Positions 38,919-48,865 of a stretch of 64,000 bases of DNA are shown here, in pieces. The position numbers and the translations under genes were made by a program. Source of the DNA: Alphaproteobacteria bacterium (lineage in GTDB: Bacteria > Pseudomonadota > Alphaproteobacteria > Acetobacterales > Acetobacteraceae); NCBI GenBank assembly GCA_016869735.1, contig VGDL01000013.1:1-64000 (forward strand). Reading direction: 5' to 3'. The notes below the pieces were generated by a model. The model was not told where the DNA came from. It saw only the letters and a program-made list of their open reading frames with translations, and did not search any database. The stretch's first letter is position 1. Every line of letters begins with the position of its first letter.

Positions 38919-40757
38919 ATGTCCCATACCAACCTTGCCTCCATCGGCTTCCCGGCAAAGGAAGGGGCGCGCGGATTTACGACGCGGCCTGAAATCAGCG
39001 GCACCTTTGGCGCGGTGGCCTCCACGCATTGGATCGCATCCCAAGTTGGCATGGCGGTGCTGGAACGCGGCGGTAATGCTTTTGATGCCGCTGCCGCCGC
39101 CGGCTTCACGCTGCAAATCGTGGAACCGCATTTGAACGGGCCAGGCGGCGATTGCCCCATTTTGCTGCATAGCGCGCAGACCGGTCAGCAACAGGCGATT
39201 TGCGGCCAAGGCCCGGCCCCCGCCGGCTTGAATGTCGGGCTGATGAAAAGCCTGGGCCATGAGATCATGCCCGGCACCGGCATGCTGGCAGCACCCACCC
39301 CCGGCGCTTTTGACGCCTGGATGCTGATGCTGCGCGATCACGGCACCTGGAAGCCACGCGATATCCTTGCCTATGCGATAGGCTATGCGCGGCATGGCGC
39401 GCCCATGGTGCCGCGTGTGCGCGCCACGATTGATTCGGTGCGCCCCTTGTTTGAGGCGGAATGGAAAACCTCTGCGGCGCTCTGGCTACGCAATGGCGGC
39501 CCGGCGCCGGGTGGGCTTTATGCCAACCCGACGCTCGCCGATACCTATGAACGCGTGGTGCGCGAGGCGGAGGCCGCCGGCGGGGATCGCGTGGCGCAAA
39601 TTGAAGCCGCACGGCGCGCCTGGTATCGCGGCTTTGTGGCGGAGGCGATTGATCGTTTTTGCCGCACGAAAGAAGCGATGGATACATCCGGGCGCCGCCA
39701 CCGCGCTGTTTTGAATGGGCAGGATTTGGCGGGCTGGTCCGCAACCATCGAAGAACCGCTCGGCTTGGATTACCACGGCCATCGCGTATTGAAATGCGGC
39801 CCCTGGAGCCAGGGGCCCGCCATGCTGCAAACGCTCGCCTTGATCGCGGGCGATGATATTGCAGCGATGGACCCGCTAGGCGCGGATTTTATCCATCTGG
39901 TCGCGGAAGCCATGAAGCTCGCCTTCGCAGATCGGGAAGCGTTTTACGGCGACCCCAATTTCACTGATGTGCCAATGGCGACGCTTCTTTCGCCCGCCTA
40001 TAACGCCGCGCGCCGCGCTTTGATTGGCACTGCCGCCAGCATGGAATTCCGCCCGGGTTCGCCGGATGGCCGCGCGCCGCGCACGGATTATGCCGCTGCC
40101 ATCCGTCGCGCGCAGGAAATGGCCGCCGCTGCCGGCAGTGGTGAGCCCACCGTCTCTCGCCTTGGGGCTGCGGGTGGCGATACCTGCCATGTGGATGTGA
40201 TTGACGCTGCCGGGAATATGGTGAGTGCGACACCTTCCGCGGGTTGGCTGCAATCCTCGCCCGCCATTCCAGAGCTTGGCTTCTGCCTTGGCACGCGCTG
40301 CCAGATGTTCTGGCTGGATGAAACACTGCCGAATGGCCTGCAACCGAACAAGCGCCCACGCACCACGCTTTCACCGGCGCTGGTGCTGCGCGATGGAAAG
40401 CCCTGGATGAGCTTCGGCACACCCGGCGGCGAACAGCAGGATCAATGGCAGTCCATCATGCTGCTGCGGATGCTGCATCACGGCATGAATATACAGGAAG
40501 CGATTGATGCACCTTCCTTCCACTCGGAACATTGGATCAGCAGCTTCTGGCCGCGTGGCGCCAAGCCCGGCAAGCTGGTGATCGAAGGGCGCTATGCGCC
40601 GGAAGTGCTGGCGGCGCTGAAGGCGCGCGGCCATCAGGCGGAAGCGGGTGGCGATTGGTCCGAAGGGCGGCTGACCGGCGCGCGGCTTGAAGCCGATGGC
40701 ACCATCCGTGCCGGCGCCAATCCGCGCGGCATGCAGGGTTATGCAGTGGGGCGGTGA
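38919..40757 (+). CDS. Gamma-glutamyltransferase family protein
   Basis: 612-residue Ntn-hydrolase. The large-subunit part begins [20 protein letters not shown] and has [20 protein letters not shown] and [11 protein letters not shown]. The catalytic Thr is at residue 422, inside [20 protein letters not shown], where the precursor should self-cleave. The small subunit has [20 protein letters not shown] and [10 protein letters not shown]. No signal peptide is evident, so a cytoplasmic hydrolase of gamma-glutamyl or related amides is more likely than a periplasmic GGT. It overlaps the start of the decarboxylase gene by one base. A GC hairpin (38871-38892) lies in its leader. Confidence 0.88.
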   Translation: MSHTNLASIGFPAKEGARGFTTRPEISGTFGAVASTHWIASQVGMAVLERGGNAFDAAAAAGFTLQIVEPHLNGPGGDCPILLHSAQTGQQQAICGQGPAPAGLNVGLMKSLGHEIMPGTGMLAAPTPGAFDAWMLMLRDHGTWKPRDILAYAIGYARHGAPMVPRVRATIDSVRPLFEAEWKTSAALWLRNGGPAPGGLYANPTLADTYERVVREAEAAGGDRVAQIEAARRAWYRGFVAEAIDRFCRTKEAMDTSGRRHRAVLNGQDLAGWSATIEEPLGLDYHGHRVLKCGPWSQGPAMLQTLALIAGDDIAAMDPLGADFIHLVAEAMKLAFADREAFYGDPNFTDVPMATLLSPAYNAARRALIGTAASMEFRPGSPDGRAPRTDYAAAIRRAQEMAAAAGSGEPTVSRLGAAGGDTCHVDVIDAAGNMVSATPSAGWLQSSPAIPELGFCLGTRCQMFWLDETLPNGLQPNKRPRTTLSPALVLRDGKPWMSFGTPGGEQQDQWQSIMLLRMLHHGMNIQEAIDAPSFHSEHWISSFWPRGAKPGKLVIEGRYAPEVLAALKARGHQAEAGGDWSEGRLTGARLEADGTIRAGANPRGMQGYAVGR

Positions 40758-41743
40758 TGGAAAAGATGAACGACACAAAACGCGAATACCACGCGCGCAA
40801 ACGCATCCTGGTCACCGGTGGCGCCGGCTTTGTCGGCAGCCATTTATGCGATGCGTTATTGGCTGCAGGACATGAGGTTCTCTGCGCCGATAATTTCTTC
40901 ACCGGCAATAAGGCCAATATCGAAGCACTGCTGGCGCATCCTTATTTCGAATTGATCCGCCATGATGTGACCTTCCCGCTTTATGTCGAAGTAGACGAGA
41001 TCTACAACCTCGCCTGCCCAGCATCGCCCATTCATTACCAGCATGACCCGGTGCAAACGCTGAAAACCAGCGTGCATAGCGCGATCAATATGCTGGGCCT
41101 TGCGAAGCGCTTGAAGGCACGCATTCTGCAAGCTTCCACCAGCGAAGTTTATGGCGACCCCAATGTGCATCCTCAGCCCGAGGAATATTGGGGCAATGTG
41201 AACCCGATCGGGCCGCGGTCCTGTTATGATGAAGGCAAGCGCTGCGCAGAGACGCTGTTCTTTGACTATCACCGCCAGTTCCGCCTGCCGATCAAGGTGG
41301 CGCGCATCTTCAACACCTATGGCCCGCGCATGCACCCGAATGACGGGCGCGTTGTGTCCAATTTCATTGTGCAGGCTTTGTGCGGTGACCCCATCACCAT
41401 CTATGGCGATGGCAAGCAGACAAGGTCCTTCTGCTTTGTGTCAGACCTGGTGGAGGGTTTGCGCCGCCTGATGGATTCGCCAGAAGAAGTCACGGGGCCG
41501 ATCAACCTTGGCAATCCGGGCGAATTCACCATAATCGAATTGGCCGAAGCGGTGATCCGGCTGACCGGTTCCACTTCCAGCTTGGTGTTCCGCCCCGCAC
41601 CGGTGGATGACCCGCGTCAGCGCCAGCCGGATATCACCAAGGCGCGCGCGAAGCTTGGCTGGGAACCAACCATCCCGCTGGAACAGGGCCTGGTGCATAC
41701 CATCGCTTATTTCGACAGGCTTTTATCCAAGGGAAATGCCTGA
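40757..41743 (+). CDS. UDP-glucuronate decarboxylase (UDP-xylose synthase, SDR family)
   Basis: 328-residue NAD-dependent short-chain dehydrogenase. [11 protein letters not shown] at residues 20-30 is the NAD site; [12 protein letters not shown] and the catalytic pair Tyr157/Lys161 in SCYDEGK are specific to UXS-type enzymes that turn UDP-glucuronate into UDP-xylose. [19 protein letters not shown] and [10 protein letters not shown] follow. Start ATG at 40757 shares its first base with the stop of the GGT gene. The product feeds cell-surface polysaccharide synthesis, in line with the unrecognised downstream gene 2 bases away. Confidence 0.9.
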   Translation: MEKMNDTKREYHARKRILVTGGAGFVGSHLCDALLAAGHEVLCADNFFTGNKANIEALLAHPYFELIRHDVTFPLYVEVDEIYNLACPASPIHYQHDPVQTLKTSVHSAINMLGLAKRLKARILQASTSEVYGDPNVHPQPEEYWGNVNPIGPRSCYDEGKRCAETLFFDYHRQFRLPIKVARIFNTYGPRMHPNDGRVVSNFIVQALCGDPITIYGDGKQTRSFCFVSDLVEGLRRLMDSPEEVTGPINLGNPGEFTIIELAEAVIRLTGSTSSLVFRPAPVDDPRQRQPDITKARAKLGWEPTIPLEQGLVHTIAYFDRLLSKGNA

Positions 41744-41745
41744 GC

Positions 41746-42624
41746 ATGCGGATCCTTCTTACCATTGCGCATTTTTCTCGCGCCGAGGAAGGATCAAACC
41801 ACAGCTCTACCGATGCGCATCGGCGTGATCAACGCGCGGCCGCGATCCGCAGCGTGATAGATGCCTGGCGCGGGCATTGCGGCCCGGTATCCAGCATCAA
41901 TGTCTGGCAGAAGCGTTTTGAACCCATGGCGGGGGTGGCGGATCAGCTTGACATCATTGTGCTGGTGAATGGCGAGAACCATTTGCTTGATCCGGATTAC
42001 TGCCGTGCGCGGGGTGTGCGGCTTTATGATGCGAAGCTGGATAATCCGCGCATGCTGGGCTTCACCGCGCATAAGCTATTTGCCGATGCACGCAATATCT
42101 ATGACGTCTTCGCCTTTTCCGAGGATGATCTGCGCCCCACCGGTGGCGATATGATCCCGCGCATCCTGACTTTTCAGGATGATCATGGCTGGCGGCGTGT
42201 CTTGTTTCCCAATCGTTTTGAATGGAACCCGCACGGCCCGGCGCTGAAGACCTATATTGATGGCATGTTGCGCCCGGGGCTGCTTGCACCCTTCGAAGCA
42301 GCGCTACCGGATGAGCGTTTCCTGAAAGGCCGCCATGGGACAAGGCCGCCAAGCTTTCAGCGCGCGACCAATCCGCATTCGGGCTTTTTGCCCCTCACCA
42401 CCGAACAGCTTGCCTATTGGATGGCGCAGCCACATTTTGGTGATCAGGACTTTAGTTTCATCTCACCGCTTGAAAGCGCTGCAACCCTCGGCATCCTGAA
42501 AACCTTCCCAATCTACAAGCCCTTTGGCCGTGATATGGGCTGGCTTGAGATCGAACATCTGGATACGCGTTTTTCCGGCCTGAATTTGCCGGGGCGCCCG
42601 AAACCCACGCCCCGGCCAGGCTGA
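41746..42624 (+). CDS. Unrecognised protein, possible glycosyltransferase-like partner of UDP-xylose synthase
   Basis: 292-residue soluble protein, 2 bases downstream of the UDP-xylose synthase. Seen: an N-terminal beta-strand start (MRILLTIAHFSRAEEG), an interior LDIIVLVNGENHLLD, and an acidic patch FAFSEDDLRPTGGDMIPRIL. The latter could act as a DxD-like nucleotide-sugar/metal site. Towards the end ISPLESAATLGILKTFPIYK. No signal peptide or membrane helix. The position next to UXS suggests use of its product, but no family is recognised and the function is inference only. Confidence 0.7.
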   Translation: MRILLTIAHFSRAEEGSNHSSTDAHRRDQRAAAIRSVIDAWRGHCGPVSSINVWQKRFEPMAGVADQLDIIVLVNGENHLLDPDYCRARGVRLYDAKLDNPRMLGFTAHKLFADARNIYDVFAFSEDDLRPTGGDMIPRILTFQDDHGWRRVLFPNRFEWNPHGPALKTYIDGMLRPGLLAPFEAALPDERFLKGRHGTRPPSFQRATNPHSGFLPLTTEQLAYWMAQPHFGDQDFSFISPLESAATLGILKTFPIYKPFGRDMGWLEIEHLDTRFSGLNLPGRPKPTPRPG

Positions 42625-42626
42625 AA

Positions 42627-44375
42627 TCAGCGCGGGCGGGGCCCGCTCCGCCGCGGCGCCGGGCCGCGCTTGGCAGCAGCCGGAACCCCTGCCGCTGGCG
42701 CCGCCTTGCCCGATTGCGCGCGCAAATCGGCAATGGTGGCGCGGTTGGTCACCTGTTCCGGGTTCATGCGCACCTCAACAATGGCGGGCTTCCCGGAAGC
42801 GAGCGCACGCTGCACTGCGGGCACCAACTCCTCGGTCTTTTCCACCACCTCACCATGGCCACCAAAGGCTTCAATGAAGCGCGCAAAATCCGGATTGGTA
42901 AGTGCCGTGCCGGAAACGCGATGCGGATAGGTGCGTTCCTGATACATGCGGATGGTGCCATACATCTGGTTGTTGAAGACCAGAATCACTGGGTTGACCG
43001 AATGATGGAAGGCAGTGGCAATTTCCTGCCCCGTCATCAAGAACCCGCCATCGCCCACAAAGCCAATCACCGTCCGTTCCGGATGCACAATTTTCGCACC
43101 AATCGCGGACGGCACCGCATAACCCATGGCGCCATTGGTGGGCCCAAGGAAATCCTGCCCGGCGCCCACATGCATGAAGCGCGTCGGCCAGGTCGCAAAA
43201 TTGCCGGCATCGGTCGTGTAGATGGTATTGGCCGGCAGCGCCTTTTCCAAATCCTGCAAGGCTTTCGCCAGATTGAGCGGCCCTTCGTAATCGGGCGCTG
43301 CTGCCTGCTTCATCCGCGTGGCGCGCAAATCCCGCGTCCAGCCAGCCCAGGCGGGTTTCTTGATGGGCGCAGCCGCCCTGGCCGCGGCGGCAAAGGCATT
43401 CAGGTCCGCGGTAATGCCAAGGGCGGGACGATAGACGCGCCCGATTTCCGATTGCTCAGGATAGACATGCACAATCGGCGTCGCGCCCGCCATATCCAAA
43501 AGCGTATAGCCCTGGCTGAAAGTCTCCCCAAGGCGCGATCCAATCGCGATGATCAAATCCGCATCCTTGGCGTGTGCCACCAGGCCCGGATCGGCACCAA
43601 CACCAAGATCACCCACATAATTTTCCGAAGTACCGTCAAAAATCCCCTGACGGCGGAAGCCAACCGCCACCGGCAGATCATTCGCCAGCAGAAAATCGCG
43701 GATATCGGCCTTGCCCTGATCCGACCAGCGTGACCCACCCAATACCGCGAGCGGCCGCTTGGCCTTGCCCAGCATCGCCATCATACGCGAAACGGCATCA
43801 GGCGCGGGGTGCGGCGGCAGTACCGTGGCGGGGCCGATATCCGGCACATTCGCCATGCGCTTTTGCATTTCCTCACTGATCGCGATCACCACCGGGCCGG
43901 GGCGGCCAGACACCGCGACATCAAAAGCATGCGCCATCAATTCGGGGATGCGCTTTTCATCATCAATCTGCGTCACCCATTTGGCGATGGGGCTGAACAT
44001 GCGGCGATAATCAACTTCCTGGAAGGTTTCGCGGTCTGTCTCCTCCACCGGGATTTGCCCGACCAGCAGCACCAGCGGCGTTGAATCCTGTTGCGCGACA
44101 TGCACCCCAATCGCGGCATGGCAGGCGCCAGGCCCGCGCGTCACAATCGCCACACCTGGTTTGCCGGTGAGTTTCCCATAGGCTTCCGCCATGTGGATCG
44201 CGCCAGCTTCAAAACGGCAGGTCACCAGCTGCAACCGATTGCGCACGGAATAAAGGCCATCGAGCAGATCAAGATAGCTCTCACCCGGCACACAAAACGC
44301 ATGGGTGACGCCCTGCGCCACCAGCGCATCAGCCAAAAGCTTGCCGCCTGTCCGCCCTGTTTTCGCTTCAGCCAT
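42627..44375 (-). CDS. Thiamine pyrophosphate-dependent enzyme, acetolactate synthase-like
   Basis: 582-residue ThDP enzyme with the three-domain acetohydroxyacid synthase/pyruvate oxidase architecture. The catalytic Glu is E56 in TCRFEAGAI; the ThDP/Mg2+ motif is VGDGGFLMTGQEIATAFHHS followed by VFNNQMYG. The last about 25 residues are a low-complexity Ala/Pro/Arg tail. No small regulatory subunit gene is adjacent, so it is probably not the biosynthetic IlvB but a paralogue (sulfoacetaldehyde, benzoylformate or oxalyl-type cannot be separated). The ribosome site GGGGAAG lies inside a strong hairpin. Confidence 0.85.
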   Translation of the reverse strand: MAEAKTGRTGGKLLADALVAQGVTHAFCVPGESYLDLLDGLYSVRNRLQLVTCRFEAGAIHMAEAYGKLTGKPGVAIVTRGPGACHAAIGVHVAQQDSTPLVLLVGQIPVEETDRETFQEVDYRRMFSPIAKWVTQIDDEKRIPELMAHAFDVAVSGRPGPVVIAISEEMQKRMANVPDIGPATVLPPHPAPDAVSRMMAMLGKAKRPLAVLGGSRWSDQGKADIRDFLLANDLPVAVGFRRQGIFDGTSENYVGDLGVGADPGLVAHAKDADLIIAIGSRLGETFSQGYTLLDMAGATPIVHVYPEQSEIGRVYRPALGITADLNAFAAAARAAAPIKKPAWAGWTRDLRATRMKQAAAPDYEGPLNLAKALQDLEKALPANTIYTTDAGNFATWPTRFMHVGAGQDFLGPTNGAMGYAVPSAIGAKIVHPERTVIGFVGDGGFLMTGQEIATAFHHSVNPVILVFNNQMYGTIRMYQERTYPHRVSGTALTNPDFARFIEAFGGHGEVVEKTEELVPAVQRALASGKPAIVEVRMNPEQVTNRATIADLRAQSGKAAPAAGVPAAAKRGPAPRRSGPRPR

Positions 44376-44411
44376 AACCGCTTCCCCAATGATTCGAAAT
44401 CATGGGGAAGC
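44376..44411 (-). promoter_or_regulatory. Hairpin that sequesters the ribosome site of the ThDP enzyme gene
   Basis: On the minus strand, GCTTCCCC-ATGATT pairs with AATCAT-GGGGAAGC (14 pairs, one bulged T, 3-base loop, 44380-44411). The 3' arm contains GGGGAAG, the only ribosome site for the gene, 5 bases before its ATG. If formed, this stem would block translation; it could instead be a dyad operator. Confidence 0.55.
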
Positions 44412-44423
44412 TAGCCGATAAAT

Positions 44424-44445
44424 CCGGGGCGTGAAATCACCCCGG
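44424..44445 (-). terminator. Hairpin after the RND permease gene
   Basis: CCGGGG (44424-44429) and CCCCGG (44440-44445), extended by TGA/TCA inside, form a stem between the RND permease stop and the next gene. Downstream on the minus strand is ATTTATC, so termination is plausible but weak. Confidence 0.45.
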
Positions 44446-44459
44446 GACAAGGGGCTGCG

Positions 44460-47400
44460 TCATTCCGCCGCCTGATGGCCGTGGCCGGCGGCGGGGCGCT
44501 TTTCCAATTCCGCAAGCTTGGCTGCAATGGCGCCAATCGGCTTGGTATAGGGCGCCAGCAGCAGGTAAAGCGCGGGCACGGCATAAAGCGTCACAATGGT
44601 GGAAAGCGTAATGCCGCCCACAATCACCACGCCCAAAGCCTGACGGCTTTCTGCCCCCGCCCCGGTTGCCATGGCAAGCGGCACGGCACCGAGCACGGTC
44701 GCGATGGAAGTCATCAGGATTGGGCGCAGCCGCACGACAGAGGCTTCCAGCACCGCATCCCGCACACTCATGCCCCGATCACGGAGCTGATTGGCAAATT
44801 CCACCACCAGAATGCCGTTCTTGGCCATCAGGCCGATCAGCAAGACCATCCCGATCTGGCTGAAAACATTCAGCGACTGCCCCGTCATCCATAGCGCCAA
44901 CAGCCCACCCGTCACCGCCAAGGGCGTGGACAGCAGAATGACAAAGGGATGCACAAAGCTTTCGAACTGCGCGGCCAGCACCAGAAACACCACCAGCAGC
45001 GCCAGTGCGAAGGTCACGTAAAGCGCGCCGGAGCTTTCACGGAATTCCAGGCTCTGCCCCAGATAGGAAATACGTGCTTCTTGCGGCAGCACTTCCTTCG
45101 CGGTGCGGTCAAGGAAATCCAAAGCGTCGCCCAGGGAATAGCCAGGCGCGAGAGAGGCCGTGATGGTAATGGCGCGCACACGATCCTGCCGCGACAGGGT
45201 TTGCGCGCGGGCGCGTTCGGACAGCGTCACCACATTGGAAAGCGGCACCAGCCCGCCGCTGCCCGTGCGGACAAAGACATTCTGCAGATCATAGGGCGAC
45301 AGCCGGGCTGATTCCGGCGCCTGCAACAGCACCTTATATTCCTGACCGCCCACAACATAGGTTGTGACTTCGCGCGATCCCATCATGGTTTCAATTGTGC
45401 GGCCCACAGCAGCAATGGAAATACCAAGATCGGCGGCCTTGCGCCTATCAATATCCACACGCACTTCCGGCTTTGTTTCCTTGAAATTATGGTCAAGGTT
45501 CAGCAAGCGTGTGTTGGTGCGCGCCTTTTCAAGAAACACATCACGCCAAGCGATCAGCGTATCGTAATCCGGCCCACCAATCACGAACTGCACCGGCGGT
45601 TGGAAGCCGCGCCGCCCAAGAGAAGGGGGGTTCAGCGCAAAGCCACGAATACCTGGAATACTCGACACCAGCGGGAATATTTCAGCGGCAATGGCCTGTT
45701 GTTTGCGCTCACGCTCACTCCACGGGGCCAAGCGCACAAAGACATTGGCGATATTGCCGACGGCGGGGCGTTGGAAACCACCAACAGTCGCGAAAACCGC
45801 GTAAGCTTCGCCATTATCCAAATAGCGTTGCAGCAGGCTTTCCAGGCGCATGACATGTTCAATGGTGTAAGGGAAGGACGCGCCCTCAGGCCCGGTGGTC
45901 GGAATAATAACAACGCCACGGTCTTCGGTTGGCGCGAATTCCTTGGGCAAAGCATTGAACAGCACCACGGCAAATAGCGACATGGCCGCCGATGCGCCCA
46001 TGACCAGCAGCGGCGCGCGCAAGGCGCGATCAAGTGTCCAGCGCAAGCCTTCATTAAGCGCAAGGAAGAAAGGTTCAGTTATGCGCACCAGCAGGCTTTC
46101 ACCTTCATGCGCGCGCAAAAGCTTGGAACACATCATCGGCGTCAGGGTCAGCGCAATCACCCCGGAAAATAGAACCGAGGCAGCCAGAGCCAAGCCAAAT
46201 TCCGTAAAAAGCCGGCCCGTATTGCCGCCCATAAAGGAAAGCGGCACAAAGACTGAAATAAGCACGAGGGTGGTCGCAATGACCGCGAAGGCGATTTCTC
46301 GCGAACCAAGCAGGGACGCAAGAAGTGGATCTTCCCCCAATTCGATCCGCCGATGCACATTTTCAAGCACCACAATGGCATCATCCACCACAAGCCCAAT
46401 AGCCAGCACCAGCCCGAGTAGCGTCAGCACATTGATCGAAAAGCCCATCACCGCCATGGCCATGAAGGACGCGACAATGGAAACAGGAATGGCAACAGCG
46501 GGGATGATGGTGGCACGCACAGACCGCAGGAAAAGGAAAATGACGCCAACCACCAGCGCAAGCGCAATCATGAGCGCGTGCTCCACCTCATAAATGGATT
46601 GCGCGATGAAAAGGCTTTCGTCGTAGCCAATGGTGGTATCAACGCCAGGCGGTAGGCTTGGCTTGATCTTTTCCAGTTCATCTTTGACGCCTTCCGCGAC
46701 AGAAAGCGTGTTGGCCGTGGATTGCCGATAAATGCCAAGGCCAATGGCCGGGCGCCCATTAATTCGGTATCCCCCGCGGGTATCTTCTGCGCCAACCTCA
46801 ATCTGCGCCACTTCTCCCAACAGCACCTGCGCTCCACCTGCGCCACGCGCCACCACAACCTGGCGAAACTGGTCGGGCGAACTCATCCGCGTATCCGTGC
46901 GCACCGTCAATTCGCGGGCATTGCTTTCAATGCGCCCGCCCGGCAATTCCACATTTTCGCGTCGGATCGCGTCTTCCACATCCTGCACGGTCAAGCCACG
47001 CGCCGCCAAAGCCTGACGATCAAGCCAGATCCGCATGGAAAAACGACGCTCACCTAGGATAAGTACCTGCGCCACACCTTCAACAATCGCCAATCGATCA
47101 ACAATGCGCCGACGTGCGACATCCGTGATATCAAGCGGCGAGAGGGTTTCCGAATTGAGCGCGATCCACAAAATGGGCCGACTATCACCATCTACCTTTT
47201 GTACAATCGGCGTATCAGCTTGTTCCGGCAGGCGCGCCAATGCACGCGCCACACGATCGCGCGCATCATTGGCAGCACTATCCACATCGCGCGTCAGGCG
47301 GAATTCCAACGTGATCTGGCTTCGTTCATCGCGCGATTGGGATTGAATGGATTTGATCCCTTCAATCCCCGCGACGGCACCTTCCAGGATTTCCGTGATC

Positions 47401-47585
47401 TGATTATCCACAACGGGCGCCGAAGCACCGCGATAGGTGGTGATAATCTGGATGATCGGCGGGTCAATCTTCGGGTATTCCCGGATCGGCATTTTGAACA
47501 AGGCGGCCAAGCCAAGGACAATCAGCATCAGGCTGATAACGGTTGCAAAGACCGGCCGTTTGATCGAGGTATCGGAAAGGACCAT
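44460..47585 (-). CDS. RND efflux transporter permease (HAE1 type)
   Basis: 1041-residue inner-membrane pump with twelve membrane helices and two large periplasmic loops. N-terminus LSDTSIKRPVFATVISLMLI is typical of AcrB/MexB-like subunits; the central IGLVVDDAIVVLENVHRRIE holds the paired Asp of helix 4, and the C-terminal half has GLMAKNGILVVEFANQLRDRG. The porter and docking domains fit normal length. It exports lipophilic compounds with an adaptor (the gene 14 bases upstream) and an outer-membrane channel not present here. Regulator absent. Confidence 0.95.
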   Translation of the reverse strand: MVLSDTSIKRPVFATVISLMLIVLGLAALFKMPIREYPKIDPPIIQIITTYRGASAPVVDNQITEILEGAVAGIEGIKSIQSQSRDERSQITLEFRLTRDVDSAANDARDRVARALARLPEQADTPIVQKVDGDSRPILWIALNSETLSPLDITDVARRRIVDRLAIVEGVAQVLILGERRFSMRIWLDRQALAARGLTVQDVEDAIRRENVELPGGRIESNARELTVRTDTRMSSPDQFRQVVVARGAGGAQVLLGEVAQIEVGAEDTRGGYRINGRPAIGLGIYRQSTANTLSVAEGVKDELEKIKPSLPPGVDTTIGYDESLFIAQSIYEVEHALMIALALVVGVIFLFLRSVRATIIPAVAIPVSIVASFMAMAVMGFSINVLTLLGLVLAIGLVVDDAIVVLENVHRRIELGEDPLLASLLGSREIAFAVIATTLVLISVFVPLSFMGGNTGRLFTEFGLALAASVLFSGVIALTLTPMMCSKLLRAHEGESLLVRITEPFFLALNEGLRWTLDRALRAPLLVMGASAAMSLFAVVLFNALPKEFAPTEDRGVVIIPTTGPEGASFPYTIEHVMRLESLLQRYLDNGEAYAVFATVGGFQRPAVGNIANVFVRLAPWSERERKQQAIAAEIFPLVSSIPGIRGFALNPPSLGRRGFQPPVQFVIGGPDYDTLIAWRDVFLEKARTNTRLLNLDHNFKETKPEVRVDIDRRKAADLGISIAAVGRTIETMMGSREVTTYVVGGQEYKVLLQAPESARLSPYDLQNVFVRTGSGGLVPLSNVVTLSERARAQTLSRQDRVRAITITASLAPGYSLGDALDFLDRTAKEVLPQEARISYLGQSLEFRESSGALYVTFALALLVVFLVLAAQFESFVHPFVILLSTPLAVTGGLLALWMTGQSLNVFSQIGMVLLIGLMAKNGILVVEFANQLRDRGMSVRDAVLEASVVRLRPILMTSIATVLGAVPLAMATGAGAESRQALGVVIVGGITLSTIVTLYAVPALYLLLAPYTKPIGAIAAKLAELEKRPAAGHGHQAAE

Positions 47586-47599
47586 GGCTTCAGGCCTGC

Positions 47600-48715
47600 T
47601 CAGCTTGTCGGACGCGTAATGGTTTCAATGATGCGGACCGGTGCATCCGGGCGCAAGCGCTGAATGCCGCGCACCACCACCGGCTCACCCGCCGCGACAC
47701 CCTCGCGGATTTCAACTTCACCCGGCAAGCGGAGCCCAAGCTTCACTTCCTGGCGTTTCGCGCGCCCGTCACGGATCACATAGACAAAAGCGCGGTCGCC
47801 CACCGGGTCCATCGCTTCTTCAGCCACAAGCAGCGCGGTTGGGCGTTCTTCCAACACCATTTCCACATTCAGAAACAGGCCAGGGCGCAAGGCTTCATCC
47901 GCATTGTCGAATTCGCTGATCACGCGCACGCTGCGGGTTGCCGGGTCAATGCGCGTGTCAATGATCGCGACCTGGCCATTGAAGCGCCGATCACCATAGG
48001 CGGTGCTGCGCGCCGTAACTTGGCGCCCCAATTGCACCCGCGCCAGATAGACTTCAGGGACGGAAAATTCCACCCGCACGCGTGACACATCATCCAAGGT
48101 TGTAATCGCCGTGCCAGGCTGGATCAGCGCGCCAAGGCTTACCTGCCGCAAGCCCACCCGCCCGCTGAAGGGCGCAGTCACCCGCAATTCTTCAAGCTTC
48201 GCTTCGGCCTGCCGCACGCGCCCTTCGCCCTGCCGGGCAAGGGCTTCAAGCGTATCCAACCGCTGCGCCGCAATGGTCTGCCCGGGCTGCAAGCCGCGCG
48301 CGCGCTGCAATTGATTGCGCGCGTCATCCAAAATGGCACGCGCCTGATCCAGTTCCGCCGAAACAGCGCCGGAATCCAGTTCCACCAGGGTTTCACCCGC
48401 CTGCACCTTCTGACCCTCGGTGAAGCGGATTTGGGTGACAATGCCAACAATCTTGCCGGTAATGGTGACAGCTTCGCGCGCCCGCACGGTGCCGACACTT
48501 TCAACCCGATCCACAACCAAACCGGTGCGGACCGGCTGCACCACCACGCCTACCGGCCCCGAAGGCCCACCGCGTGCGGGGCCCTGGCTGCTGCTGGATT
48601 GTAGCCCGGCCAATTCCAAGGGCTTGGGCAGGCCCCATTCCTCGGCCTTGAAATGCCAAGCCGCGCCAGCGCCGGCGATCAGGGCCAAAAGGCCAAGCTG
48701 TGTCATGCTACGCAT
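47600..48715 (-). CDS. RND efflux periplasmic adaptor (membrane fusion protein)
   Basis: 371-residue periplasmic adaptor. An N-terminal membrane anchor (MTQLGLLALIAGAGAAWHF) is followed by a lipoyl-like half (RAREAVTITGKIVGIVTQIRF and EGQKVQAGETLVELDSG), a coiled-coil hairpin (about 130-180), VTAPFSGRVGLRQVSLGALIQPG and the beta-barrel domain. It joins the RND permease encoded 14 bases downstream. ATG at 48715 is chosen because it places the anchor at the start; an ATG nine bases downstream (48706) is an alternative. The start has a weak ribosome site. Confidence 0.9.
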   Translation of the reverse strand: MRSMTQLGLLALIAGAGAAWHFKAEEWGLPKPLELAGLQSSSSQGPARGGPSGPVGVVVQPVRTGLVVDRVESVGTVRAREAVTITGKIVGIVTQIRFTEGQKVQAGETLVELDSGAVSAELDQARAILDDARNQLQRARGLQPGQTIAAQRLDTLEALARQGEGRVRQAEAKLEELRVTAPFSGRVGLRQVSLGALIQPGTAITTLDDVSRVRVEFSVPEVYLARVQLGRQVTARSTAYGDRRFNGQVAIIDTRIDPATRSVRVISEFDNADEALRPGLFLNVEMVLEERPTALLVAEEAMDPVGDRAFVYVIRDGRAKRQEVKLGLRLPGEVEIREGVAAGEPVVVRGIQRLRPDAPVRIIETITRPTS

Positions 48716-48865
48716 ATCATTCCAACCCAAGCCGCCCCGCAGGGTCAGCACAAAGGCGGAACGCGGCCATCAAAGCGGCCCCGCACCGCGGGAAAAAGCC
48801 AAGTGAAATCACCAAGCTCCAAACCTTGTGCCGCGCCCACCTGGCCGCTGCAAGTTTCTCTTTTT

